Source of the DNA: Capnocytophaga felis
Lineage (GTDB): Bacteria > Bacteroidota > Bacteroidia > Flavobacteriales > Flavobacteriaceae
Length of the DNA stretch: 64,000 nucleotides
Assembly: GCF_009684755.1 (NCBI RefSeq)
Contig: NZ_BLBC01000008.1
Location: 124,001-188,000, forward strand
Reading direction: 5' to 3'
A program made the position numbers and the translations under genes. Positions 34,312 to 43,108 of the stretch are shown here, piece by piece (within the stretch, counting starts at the first letter, position 1; the number at the start of each line of letters is the position of its first letter). Below the pieces are notes generated by a model, which saw nothing but the letters and a program-made list of their open reading frames with translations, searched no databases and was not told the DNA's origin.

Positions 34312-34319
34312 CAAAGGTA
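34312..34319 (-). promoter_or_regulatory. -7 box for hemL
   Basis: Minus-strand TACCTTTG lies 25 bases upstream of the hemL ATG at 34287, supporting that start over the TTG at 34314. Confidence 0.55.
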
Positions 34320-34726
34320 AGATTTTATAAGGATATAAAATTATTTGAGACTAAAAATTTCAAAAATAGTGGAAGAAAAATAAGAAATAGAATTTTATAT
34401 TTTCTCAATATAAGGGAATTTCATAAAACTTTAAATAGTTAAATGTTGTTAAAATATAAATTTTCTTACTGTTTTTGTGGCTTTAACTTCTTTATGAGGT
34501 TAATAGTTGATTTATAGGTTTTTAAGGCTTTGATTTGTTTTGTAAATGTTGTGCTATTACTCACTAAATGAAGCAGAAATCAAATAATGAATTTATTTTC
34601 AATGCAAAATAAAGTTGCTATAATGATAAGAAATTAATAAAAAAAATGACTTTTGTGAATTTTAAATATTAAAAAATAATCATTTAGTTGAGATTAATGT
34701 GTATTTAGGAATTGATTTATATAAAG

Positions 34727-34758
34727 TTTGCAATTTCTAAAAATAAAGCTAATATTTG
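34727..34758 (+). promoter_or_regulatory. Promoter of the SusC/SusD pair
   Basis: TTTG (34727-34730), 20-base spacer, AATATTTG (34751-34758), one mismatch to TAnnTTTG, 27 bases before the SusC-like start. Confidence 0.5.
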
Positions 34759-34785
34759 CCAGACTAATTCAAAAAGGGATAAAAG

Positions 34786-37700
34786 ATGAAAGAAAAATTA
34801 ATTTGGACAGTATCGTTGTTTTTCTTAGCGTTACAAATTGCCCTCGCACAGGAAAAAACGATAACTGGTGTGGTAAAAGATGAGCATGGAGAGCCTTTGC
34901 CAGGCATAACAGTAACAATCAAAGGTTCTACCAGAGGTGTTGCTACAGATTTTGATGGGCATTACAAAATCAAGGCAAATGTAGGTGATGTACTCCAATT
35001 TTTAGGTGTCGGTTTGAAAACAGTTAGCAAATCAGTATCTGCTTCAACAAGTAAGGTAGATGTAGTAATGCATCTGGAAGTTGAAGAACTTGAAGGAGTG
35101 GTAATCGTAGGGTATGGTTCTGTATCTAAAAAAGATTTGACCTCAGCAGTTTCTATTGTGGATGCAGGGACATTGGTTGAAAAACCTGTAACATCAGTAG
35201 CACAGGCTTTACAAGGGAAGACAGCTGGGGTTCAAGTTGTGAGTACAGGAGGACGTGCAGGGGATAATACCCAAATTAGTATACGTGGTAATGGCTCTTT
35301 AACTGCTTCAAATAATGTGCTATACATCATTGATGGGGTTCCACAAGAGACAATGGTCAATGTTGCAGCTGAGGACATTAAAAGTATGCAAGTGCTTAAA
35401 GATGCAGCTTCAGCAGCTATCTATGGTTCAAGAGCATCTAATGGGGTAGTGATTATTGAAACCAAAACTGGTAAGAATAATTCTAAACCTTCTGTTACAT
35501 TTACATCATCTGTTGGTATTCAGGAGATTATAAAATATCCTAAGTTGTTGAAAGCTCAACAGTACAAACAAGTATTAGATGCTTCTCGTATAAACTATCA
35601 AAATGATATAGCTACTGGCATACTTAATGCTCCTAAAAATCCTAATGAGTTAACTCCTTTGCAATTAGGAAACTATGAAACAGATTGGATGTCTTTGGTT
35701 TTACAGAAAGGGCTTATCCGTAACAATCAAATTAGTGTGAGTGGAGGGGGAGAATCAACCAGCTTGTATTTTTCTGCATCAAACATTAAGCAAGAAGGTA
35801 TTATCAAGCAAGACCAGTACCAGATGAGTCGTTTCCGTTTGAATGCCGAACAAAAAGTAGGTAAAAAGTTTTCGTTTGGCGTGCAGTCATATTTTACAAT
35901 GTCAGAGTCTTCACCTATTGCGGACGACAACAATACGTATCAACCTTGGTCAAAAGCTTTAAACGCTCGACCCGATTTGTCTCCTTATACAGAAGATGGA
36001 AAATTGAATAGAAATTTAGGTGTGAACAACCCTTTGCACGCTTTTGAAAGATATGTGATTAGTGAATGGCAACGCGTTGGAGGAACTTTCTATATGAATT
36101 ATGACATATTGGAAGGACTTAGATGGCGTTCGGCTTATACGGGAAATCTGAATGTAAACCGCTATAACAGATATGACGCACCTAACACAAAACGAGGAGA
36201 GAACGGAGATGGTGTGCCAACTGGATATGGATATTATTCAACACAGAACAATAGGGATTTTCAATCAGAAAATACCTTAACCTATGATAAGAGTTTCTTT
36301 GATAAAAAACTTAAACTTAACTTCTTGGCAGGACACTCATTCCAAAAATGGATATATGAAGATTCATACGTTGAGGGGGAAAAATTTGCTTCGTCTGACT
36401 TGAGATGGTTGGTTTCTGCTGCTGAGATAAATAAAGGTCGTAGTTATTATATTGCTATGGGATTAGAATCCTATTTCTCACGATTACAGCTAAATTGGAG
36501 AAACAAATACCATTTAATGGTATCGGCTCGTTACGATGGTTCTTCTAAGTTTTTGCCTGAAAATCGTTGGGGAGTATTCCCAGCTGCTTCTTTGGGATGG
36601 ACGGTTTCTGAGGAAGAGTTTTTCAAGGTTTCATTTATAAATGACTTGAAATTAAGAGCTTCCATAGGATATACAGGTAATCAAACAGGTATTTCATATG
36701 CTTCGGGACAAGATCTTATCGGTAGTGGCTACAACTACGACCAAAATCCGGGATTGGCATCCGCTGAATTGTTTAATCCTGCGTTAAAATGGGAAACAGG
36801 TCAGACAATAAACCTTGGACTTGATTTAGGGTTATTCAAAAACAGAATAACATTATCGGCTGATGTTTATGATAAGAAAACCAAGGATTTACTTACACGA
36901 GTTGCTGTTCCGCACGAGTCAGGATTTTCTACTCAATTGAGAAATATAGGTTCTATAAGAAACAAAGGATTTGAAGTTACGTTAAATGCTCAAATTATTA
37001 AGAGTGAAGATTTTACTTGGGATTTCAATTCTAATTTTTCATACAATAAGAATACGGTAGAAAAGATTGGAAATGAGAAAGGATACTATACAACAGGTTT
37101 TGTATCAGTTGTTAAAGAAGGTGCTCCGTTAGGTTCTTTCTACTTACCAGAGGCAATAGGAATTGCACAGGAAAAGTATGAATACAAAAACCAAAAAGGA
37201 GAGGTTACCAAAGTTGTATATCCAGGAGATATGTTGTATAAGGATATCAATGGTGATGGTAAAATAGATGCGGAAGACAACGTTCTTTTTGAAGGAGGAA
37301 TAGCCCCAATATACGGAGGGTTAGGTACCAAGTTTGCTTATAAAATGTTTGACTTGTCTGTCACAGCACAATATTCAATTGGTAAGAGAATTTATGCGAT
37401 GTACAAAGAGAATGCATTAGCAGGAGGAGATGTTGGTTATCCTGCCTATTCTGAAAATATGATATTAGACCAGATGGATTATTGGACACCGCAAAATACC
37501 AATGCAGTAAATCCGCGTCCACATATGGCTGCTTCTGTTGCAAGTTGGAATAATTTGAGATCTTCTCGTTTTTTGGAAAACGCAGATTATTTAAGAATAT
37601 CCGACATTACGTTAGGATTTAATGTGAAAGGAGAGGATATAAAAAATATTGTGAAGTCATTGCGTATATACGCTCAGGTAAGAAATCCTTTTACCTTTAC

Positions 37701-37857
37701 TAAATATTCAGGTGTAGATCCTGAAACTCATTACGTTGATCAATCTCAATATTCAAGTCAAAATCGTTCTGATACAAGCAAGATATCCGCAGGAGTTGAT
37801 TATAATGGTATTCCGAACGTGAAGGTGTATTCTTTGGGATTAAACATTAATTTTTAA
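34786..37857 (+). CDS. SusC/RagA-family TonB-dependent receptor
   Basis: 1,023 residues: signal peptide (1-21, ALAQ), carboxypeptidase-D-regulatory-like domain (about 25-100, ITGVVKDEHGEPLPGITVTI), plug domain with the family signature VIVGYGSVSKKDLTSAVS and NVLYIIDGVPQ, then DAASAAIYGSRASNGVVIIETK and a large barrel ending in NINF. This is the class that pairs with SusD lipoproteins to import glycans or peptides. The SusD-like gene starts 11 bases after its stop. No glycosidase, protease or regulator lies in the same unit, so the substrate cannot be assigned. Confidence 0.95.
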   Translation: MKEKLIWTVSLFFLALQIALAQEKTITGVVKDEHGEPLPGITVTIKGSTRGVATDFDGHYKIKANVGDVLQFLGVGLKTVSKSVSASTSKVDVVMHLEVEELEGVVIVGYGSVSKKDLTSAVSIVDAGTLVEKPVTSVAQALQGKTAGVQVVSTGGRAGDNTQISIRGNGSLTASNNVLYIIDGVPQETMVNVAAEDIKSMQVLKDAASAAIYGSRASNGVVIIETKTGKNNSKPSVTFTSSVGIQEIIKYPKLLKAQQYKQVLDASRINYQNDIATGILNAPKNPNELTPLQLGNYETDWMSLVLQKGLIRNNQISVSGGGESTSLYFSASNIKQEGIIKQDQYQMSRFRLNAEQKVGKKFSFGVQSYFTMSESSPIADDNNTYQPWSKALNARPDLSPYTEDGKLNRNLGVNNPLHAFERYVISEWQRVGGTFYMNYDILEGLRWRSAYTGNLNVNRYNRYDAPNTKRGENGDGVPTGYGYYSTQNNRDFQSENTLTYDKSFFDKKLKLNFLAGHSFQKWIYEDSYVEGEKFASSDLRWLVSAAEINKGRSYYIAMGLESYFSRLQLNWRNKYHLMVSARYDGSSKFLPENRWGVFPAASLGWTVSEEEFFKVSFINDLKLRASIGYTGNQTGISYASGQDLIGSGYNYDQNPGLASAELFNPALKWETGQTINLGLDLGLFKNRITLSADVYDKKTKDLLTRVAVPHESGFSTQLRNIGSIRNKGFEVTLNAQIIKSEDFTWDFNSNFSYNKNTVEKIGNEKGYYTTGFVSVVKEGAPLGSFYLPEAIGIAQEKYEYKNQKGEVTKVVYPGDMLYKDINGDGKIDAEDNVLFEGGIAPIYGGLGTKFAYKMFDLSVTAQYSIGKRIYAMYKENALAGGDVGYPAYSENMILDQMDYWTPQNTNAVNPRPHMAASVASWNNLRSSRFLENADYLRISDITLGFNVKGEDIKNIVKSLRIYAQVRNPFTFTKYSGVDPETHYVDQSQYSSQNRSDTSKISAGVDYNGIPNVKVYSLGLNINF

Positions 37858-37868
37858 AAAAGAAGAAG

Positions 37869-39059
37869 ATGAAAAAAATAGCATTAATATTATCAGTGGT
37901 GATAAGTCTGTTTGCATCGTGCAGTAAGGAATTGGATTTGCCTTCACAAGCTTCGCTTTCAGCAAATGCACCTTTATCATCAGAAGATGTAGACAAATTA
38001 CTGAATGGGTTATATACAGCTGTTCAGAAGCCTAATGATTATGGTTATTTTAATATTATGATGACCGAAATTATGGGAGACAACTTCAAGCCCTATAAGT
38101 TTCAGTGGTTTCAAGTAAAAAATTTGTACGAAAAAACCATTCCTACAAAAGATATTTTGTTGAGTTACCAGTATAGAGATTATTACAAAGGTATCAGCCG
38201 TGCCAATACGATTTTGAATGTGCCTACTGCCACTAATGCACAAAAGGGACAGGCTCGTTATTGCAGAGCTTTAACCTACCTTAGATTGTTTGATATCTAC
38301 GAGAGAGTGCCTTTAGTGGATGAGAACTACAAAGGGGAGCCCATAGCAGTTTCTTCTAAGGAAGCAATTCTGGATTTCATTGTAGAAGACTTAAAATTTG
38401 CTAAGGAATACTCTCCGGAGTTGGATGATAAAAGAATGGAACAGGCTCAGAAATTTCCTACTAAAGAGGCGGCTTCGGCACTCTTGGCACGTGTATATCG
38501 CGTTCGAGGAAATATGGCAGCAGCCACGGCTGAGGCTGAGGCTTTGATTACCTCGGGAAAATTCTCGTTGGCTGATAATCCTTTGGAAAGAACCTCAGAA
38601 GTCATTTTCCGATTTGCAGGTAATAAAGCAGAAGAGAACGGAGAATGGGGCTGGATTATGAGCTGGGAAGCAAGAAACTGGAATTGTTTCGGTGCATCCG
38701 ACGAACTCACCGCTCTTATTAAAGGCGAAGATACTCGTAAAATACTATTTGATTTTGAAAACAGTGCAGATAGAAAAGGATATGTATTTTCGAAAAAGTA
38801 TAAAACCGAAAGCAACTCAGACCTACTTGTTTCACGAATTGCAGAAATGTACTTAATTTCTGCTGAAGGAGGAAATACAAACAGACTTACGGAATTGCAA
38901 GCGGTAAGAAAATCTTCATTATCCTTAGATGATGAAAGAAGATTGGAAATGTCTTTTGAATGGACTCGCTGGCAGGATTTAAAACTTAAAGGGATAGAAA
39001 ATTACGTGCCACCTTATCCTGAAGGAGCTTTAAATGCAAATACATTGTTAGGTAAATAG
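37869..39059 (+). CDS. SusD/RagB-family surface lipoprotein (short form)
   Basis: 396 residues with lipobox FASC (Cys19) followed by SKEL. The N-terminal SusD-like TPR region (EDVDKLLNGLYTAVQKPNDYGYF; YYKGISRANTILNVP; ARYCRALTYLRLFDIYERVPLV) and a C-terminal RagB/SusD end (SRIAEMYLISAEGG; DDERRLEMSFEWTRWQDLK) are both present. It is shorter than the usual 480-600 residues; the middle binding region appears compact. It forms the lid of the SusC transporter encoded 11 bases upstream. A perfect terminator follows. Confidence 0.93.
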   Translation: MKKIALILSVVISLFASCSKELDLPSQASLSANAPLSSEDVDKLLNGLYTAVQKPNDYGYFNIMMTEIMGDNFKPYKFQWFQVKNLYEKTIPTKDILLSYQYRDYYKGISRANTILNVPTATNAQKGQARYCRALTYLRLFDIYERVPLVDENYKGEPIAVSSKEAILDFIVEDLKFAKEYSPELDDKRMEQAQKFPTKEAASALLARVYRVRGNMAAATAEAEALITSGKFSLADNPLERTSEVIFRFAGNKAEENGEWGWIMSWEARNWNCFGASDELTALIKGEDTRKILFDFENSADRKGYVFSKKYKTESNSDLLVSRIAEMYLISAEGGNTNRLTELQAVRKSSLSLDDERRLEMSFEWTRWQDLKLKGIENYVPPYPEGALNANTLLGK

Positions 39060-39085
39060 TTTCTTTTTGATAGAAACAAACAACA

Positions 39086-39121
39086 AAAATCGCAGTAATA
39101 TATTTTTTACTGCGATTTTTG
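39086..39121. terminator. Bidirectional terminator between susD-like gene and gldC
   Basis: A perfect 14-bp stem, AAAAATCGCAGTAA (39086-39099) and its complement (39108-39121), with an 8-base loop, A-tract and T-tract flanks, between convergent genes. Confidence 0.85.
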
Positions 39122-39142
39122 TTTTGGATTCAATCTAAGTGG

Positions 39143-39469
39143 TCATTTCAACTCCATTTTTTCAGCAAAATAATCACAGAAATCACGCATTGTATCACGC
39201 ATTTTTTCGTCGTTGGTGGCTCTGTGAAAGGTGTCAGCCATTGCAGAAAGAGTTTGGTAGAAAAACATTTTCATTTCATCAACAGGCATTTCTTTGGTCC
39301 ACAGGTCAATACGCAAGGCTTCCTTAGTTTTAGCGTCCCAAACAGACAGAAAAATAGCTTTAGCCTCTTCGTTGTAAATTCCGCCATCTTCGGCATTCCA
39401 AAATAGTTTTTCAGGAATCTTATTTTCGTCTAACTCAACGGTTAATTGAATGTTTGATGTTTTTTGCAT
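39143..39469 (-). CDS. gldC: Gliding motility protein GldC
   Basis: 108 residues without signal peptide; the SNIQLTVELDENKIPEKLFWNA start, GIYNEEAKAIFLSVWD and DTMRDFCDYF end are those of GldC. In Flavobacterium johnsoniae gldC sits directly beside gldB and its loss reduces gliding and phage sensitivity; the molecular role is not known. Here the gldC start overlaps the gldB stop by one base (TAATG), so the pair is coupled. Confidence 0.92.
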   Translation of the reverse strand: MQKTSNIQLTVELDENKIPEKLFWNAEDGGIYNEEAKAIFLSVWDAKTKEALRIDLWTKEMPVDEMKMFFYQTLSAMADTFHRATNDEKMRDTMRDFCDYFAEKMELK

Positions 39470-40422
39470 TATTTTTTAGGTTTGTAAAAAGATTGTTTGA
39501 ATAATTCGTCGGGTTTCATTGCAAGCATCTCAATTATTGATATTTGCTCGTTTTTCTTCATAAATGCTTTAACAATTTGTAATCCGATAAAACGCCCCAC
39601 GCCTCCAGGCGATTCACTATCCAATTCCAAATAAAATTTTGAGAAAGGAGAAGGATATATAAATCTGTTTAGTAGTTTTTTGTCTGTTTGATAAAGGAGT
39701 TCATTATCAATGAAATATCTCCATATTTGCGATTCGTTTTCCACAGCCCACTTCCATTTGGTTTTGTCATATTTCAAAATTTCGGCTTCGGATTTTTTGG
39801 GCAGAAGAACCTCTGTGAGATATAACTTTTTGCCTTCATAAATCATATTATCCAAGAATGTAAGGTGCTGACGGCGAGGAACTAATTTGTCCGTAAAGGA
39901 TTCGGCAACATCAATGACAATATTTTCTTTTTTTAGTTCAAAACGGATATATTTCTGAATATTTTCGTAAAAATGATGATTTTCACCTAAATAGTTATCA
40001 ATCCCGATTAATAATAAACTATCAGCATAAATAACTCGAGATTGGTAATCTACCTCTGAGGTAAGTGTGATAACCTTAGGAGCTTGAAAATTAGGGAAAT
40101 AATATTTGATATGTTGAAACAGATTTTTAATTTCTTGCTTCTCTTTTGACAAATTACCCACATTTTTCTGAACTTCCTTGTATAGTGCTTGTCTCAAACT
40201 ATCTTTTTGAATATCAATCCATTCATTGTCGCTTATGTTTGAAGTAAAAAAGAAAGGATAAGCCTTTCTCAGTTCCGGAATTTTTTCTGAAGGAGTTGCA
40301 AAAAAAAGAGAGTCAAAACGCACTGTTTCAATCTCCATTGGTATTTGAGCAATTTCTTTTTCTTTTTTATCCCCGCAAGCCATAAAGGCGAGCAAACTGA
40401 CCAACAGAAGTGATTTTTTCAT
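39469..40422 (-). CDS. gldB: Gliding motility lipoprotein GldB
   Basis: 317 residues with lipobox FMAC (Cys16). The sequence follows GldB: IETVRFDSLFFATPSEKIPELRK near the N-terminus, SVWxx-type helical middle, and VGRFIGLQIVKAFMKKNEQ near the C-terminus. GldB is essential for gliding in F. johnsoniae, where it is a membrane-anchored lipoprotein of unknown activity; a resemblance to DUF2268-type folds has been noted. It is coupled with gldC and divergent from the HMG-CoA reductase gene. Confidence 0.9.
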   Translation of the reverse strand: MKKSLLLVSLLAFMACGDKKEKEIAQIPMEIETVRFDSLFFATPSEKIPELRKAYPFFFTSNISDNEWIDIQKDSLRQALYKEVQKNVGNLSKEKQEIKNLFQHIKYYFPNFQAPKVITLTSEVDYQSRVIYADSLLLIGIDNYLGENHHFYENIQKYIRFELKKENIVIDVAESFTDKLVPRRQHLTFLDNMIYEGKKLYLTEVLLPKKSEAEILKYDKTKWKWAVENESQIWRYFIDNELLYQTDKKLLNRFIYPSPFSKFYLELDSESPGGVGRFIGLQIVKAFMKKNEQISIIEMLAMKPDELFKQSFYKPKK

Positions 40423-40447
40423 TGTTAATTAATCTAAACTGTGTTGG

Positions 40448-40455
40448 CAAATATA
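40448..40455 (-). promoter_or_regulatory. -7 box for gldB-gldC
   Basis: Minus-strand TATATTTG lies 26 bases upstream of the gldB start. Confidence 0.45.
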
Positions 40456-40541
40456 TGAAAAAAATAAAAAGTAAAAAATGTGGAAGATGGTCTGTATTTT
40501 ACTTTTTCGTGATAATTAGGTATTGATTTGTTTTTCTGTTG

Positions 40542-40549
40542 TATATTTG
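40542..40549 (+). promoter_or_regulatory. -7 box for the HMG-CoA reductase gene
   Basis: TATATTTG lies 63 bases before the ATG at 40612, with a TTG at 40523-40525 (16-base spacer, slightly short). Confidence 0.45.
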
Positions 40550-40611
40550 CAAGGTACTTTGGATTAAAATTTGAATTTTTTAAGATAGAAAAACAGCAAA
40601 ATATTGCAGAG

Positions 40612-41919
40612 ATGAAAAAAATAGAAGGATTTTCAAAACTAACAAAACAACAAAAGATAGATTGGCTGTGCGAAACGTATTTTTCGGATGACAAGCAGGC
40701 ACATTCGTACTTTGAAAAATATCATAATGCAGATGAAAACTTACAGAAATTGCACGACGAATTTATAGAAAATGCGATTTCTAATTATTATCTGCCTTTT
40801 GCCATAGCTCCAAATTTTGTTATCAATGGGAAAACTTATACCGTCCCGATGGTTATTGAAGAAAGTTCTGTGGTTGCTGCCGCTAGCCGAGCCGCTAAAT
40901 TTTGGGAATCTCGCGGAGGATTTAAAGCTGAAGTAATTTCTACTGAAAAAAACGGACAAGTACATTTTATGTTCTATGGAGAAAAGACAGATTTGGAATG
41001 TTTTTTTACTAAAATAAAACCTAAAATGTTAGCTGATGCACAGGTTATTACTGCTAATATGGAAAAACGAGGCGGTGGCATAACCGATATTCGTTTGGTG
41101 GATAAAACCTCTGAACTTGCGAATTATTATCAGCTTTTTGCTACTTTTGAAACGCTGGATGCAATGGGGGCGAATTTCATCAATTCGTGTTTGGAGTCCT
41201 TTTCGCAAACTTTCCGTCAGGAAGCCGTAAATTTTCCTGAAATAGATGAAAACTATGAGATTGTAATGTCGATTTTGTCAAATTACGTTCCGGAATGTTT
41301 GGTTAGGGTTGAAGTTTCTTGTCCGACGGAGCGTTTGGCTGTTGCAAACTTAGACGGAAAGGAATTTGCAGAAAAATTTGTCAGGGCGATAGCAATTGCG
41401 AATGCTGAGGTTCGTCGGGCAACGACTCATAATAAAGGGATTATGAACGGAATAGATTCGGTGATTTTAGCCACAGGAAATGATTTCCGTGCGGTGGAGG
41501 CAGGCGTTCACGCTTATGCTGCTCGAAGCGGAAAATACCAAAGTTTAACGCAAGCTTTTGTTGAAGATGATGTTTTTCATTTTAAAATAGAAGTTCCGTT
41601 GGCAGTGGGTACGGTTGGCGGATTAACCAATTTGCATCCGCTTGTGAAAACTGCTCTGCAAATTTTAGAGAAGCCTTCGGCTAAGGAATTAATGCAGATT
41701 GCAGCTACGGTGGGGCTGGCTCAGAATTTTGCGGCGGTAAGTTCGCTCATAACACTTGGTATTCAAAGAGGGCATATGAAGATGCATTTGATGAATATTT
41801 TGAATCAGTTAGGAGCCAATGATGCTCAAAAACAATATATTACAGAATATTTCAAAGATAAAACATTGACATACAGAGATGTTTCTGCTGTGCTTGAAAG
41901 TGTACGTCATTTAAATTGA
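40612..41919 (+). CDS. Hydroxymethylglutaryl-CoA reductase, class II
   Basis: Interconverts HMG-CoA and mevalonate; in Flavobacteriia it feeds isoprenoid synthesis by the mevalonate pathway. 436 residues from the ATG at 40612; an in-frame TTG at 40528 lies upstream of the -7 box and is rejected. Motifs are VIEESSVVAAASRAA, GGGITDIRLVD, CPTERLAVANLDG, ATGNDFRAVEAGVHAYAARSG and the C-terminal GIQRGHMKMHL with the catalytic His. The class II type is the form usual in bacteria. No other mevalonate-pathway gene is adjacent. Confidence 0.95.
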   Translation: MKKIEGFSKLTKQQKIDWLCETYFSDDKQAHSYFEKYHNADENLQKLHDEFIENAISNYYLPFAIAPNFVINGKTYTVPMVIEESSVVAAASRAAKFWESRGGFKAEVISTEKNGQVHFMFYGEKTDLECFFTKIKPKMLADAQVITANMEKRGGGITDIRLVDKTSELANYYQLFATFETLDAMGANFINSCLESFSQTFRQEAVNFPEIDENYEIVMSILSNYVPECLVRVEVSCPTERLAVANLDGKEFAEKFVRAIAIANAEVRRATTHNKGIMNGIDSVILATGNDFRAVEAGVHAYAARSGKYQSLTQAFVEDDVFHFKIEVPLAVGTVGGLTNLHPLVKTALQILEKPSAKELMQIAATVGLAQNFAAVSSLITLGIQRGHMKMHLMNILNQLGANDAQKQYITEYFKDKTLTYRDVSAVLESVRHLN

Positions 41920-41953
41920 TAGTAAATAATTATTAACTTAAAAATATTTTCCT

Positions 41954-43078
41954 ATGAAAAAACTATTTTTACTAATTGCATTTGTATGCCTACAGAATGT
42001 ATTTGGGCAAATTACATCGGAGGAGTTTAGTTCAAGTCGGCTTAATGACAAACGGAAGATAGCAATTTATCTCCCTGAAGGATATTCCGAAAGAGAATCA
42101 TATCCACTTTTTGTTGTGCTTGACGCAGCTTCACTTATGGAGCCTATGATTGCAGCGACACGTTATTACGAGTATCTTCAGTGTATGCCCAAAAGCATAA
42201 TTGTTGGGATATTCAACACACATACAGATGTTGCCATTGCTGAAGAAGTAGGTCATCCAATGAATGAAACTGCTCAGTTTTTTGAATTTATCGGGACTGA
42301 GTTAGTGCCTTACATAAAAGGAAAATATCCAATCAATACTTTGCGAGGAATTGTGGCTTCAGAAGAAGCAGCATATTTTGCAAGTCATTATCTTTTAAGC
42401 GACAAACCTCTGTTTAATGCCTTAATAGCGTTGAATCCTAAAGTTCAATCTTATATAAGAGAATCTCTTCCTGAACAGTTTACCAAAGCAAGGCATCATA
42501 GGTTCTGTTATATTGCAACTACCGATATGGAAAACGATAAAACCTTGAAAGAAATTGAAGCCTTGGACATTCAGCTTGAAAAGGCCTTCAATAAAAATGT
42601 GAATTATAATTATGAGAAATTTGCAGGAACATCGCCTGAATCTGCTGATTTGATGGGAATTGCACGAGGATTAGATTTGCTTTTTGATATTTATAAGCCA
42701 ATCACTGCAAAAGAATTTAAGGAGAAAATACAACCTTTACAACAGAATATTTTTCAGTATTTGGGAGATAAATACACAAAAATTCAGAACGAATTGGGCG
42801 TGAAGAAAAAACCATCGCTCAATGATGTGCTTGCTATTTATGATGCTATTCATCAAAAGGAAGATTGGCCATCATTATCGGATTTATCTGATTTTGTGAA
42901 ATCAAACGGATATAACGATACGGCAATGCCAAATTTCTTCTTAGGAGAATATTATGAAAAAATAGAAGAATACAAAAAGGCAATGCGGGCATATCAAAAA
43001 GCTTATGGAGAACCGAGTATTGATTTTATCAATTCTGACCTAATTAACGAACGAATAACAAATTTAAGAGGCAAGTAA
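41954..43078 (+). CDS. Esterase-D/IroE-like exported protein with degenerate active site
   Basis: 374 residues: signal peptide (1-19, VFGQ), an alpha/beta-hydrolase-like domain of the putative esterase (Esterase D/IroE) family (about 20-245, RKIAIYLPEGYSERESYPLFVVLDA; KSIIVGIFNTHT), then a helical region with TPR-like repeat (about 325-370, YEKIEEYKKAMRAYQKAYGEP). Where the nucleophile elbow GxSxG is expected the sequence reads RGIVASEEAAYFA (131-143), without the glycines, so activity may be lost or altered. It lies 34 bases after the reductase gene and 30 before radA. Confidence 0.7.
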   Translation: MKKLFLLIAFVCLQNVFGQITSEEFSSSRLNDKRKIAIYLPEGYSERESYPLFVVLDAASLMEPMIAATRYYEYLQCMPKSIIVGIFNTHTDVAIAEEVGHPMNETAQFFEFIGTELVPYIKGKYPINTLRGIVASEEAAYFASHYLLSDKPLFNALIALNPKVQSYIRESLPEQFTKARHHRFCYIATTDMENDKTLKEIEALDIQLEKAFNKNVNYNYEKFAGTSPESADLMGIARGLDLLFDIYKPITAKEFKEKIQPLQQNIFQYLGDKYTKIQNELGVKKKPSLNDVLAIYDAIHQKEDWPSLSDLSDFVKSNGYNDTAMPNFFLGEYYEKIEEYKKAMRAYQKAYGEPSIDFINSDLINERITNLRGK

Positions 43079-43108
43079 TCAAGTTTTTAGTCTGATTAAT
43101 AGTGAATT

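Larger units (their letters stand above)
34288..34785. other. Gene-free, very AT-rich stretch between hemL and susC-like gene
   Basis: About 500 bases with no ORF that has a credible start and length. It holds the hemL -7 box at its left edge and the SusC-type promoter at its right edge. Several T/A runs but no strong inverted repeat or tandem repeat were seen. Confidence 0.6.

Noticed and set aside
34288-34314. Longer hemL start at a TTG (34314)
   Set aside because: The TTG lies within the -7 promoter box at 34312-34319, and the ATG at 34287 gives the normal family length.
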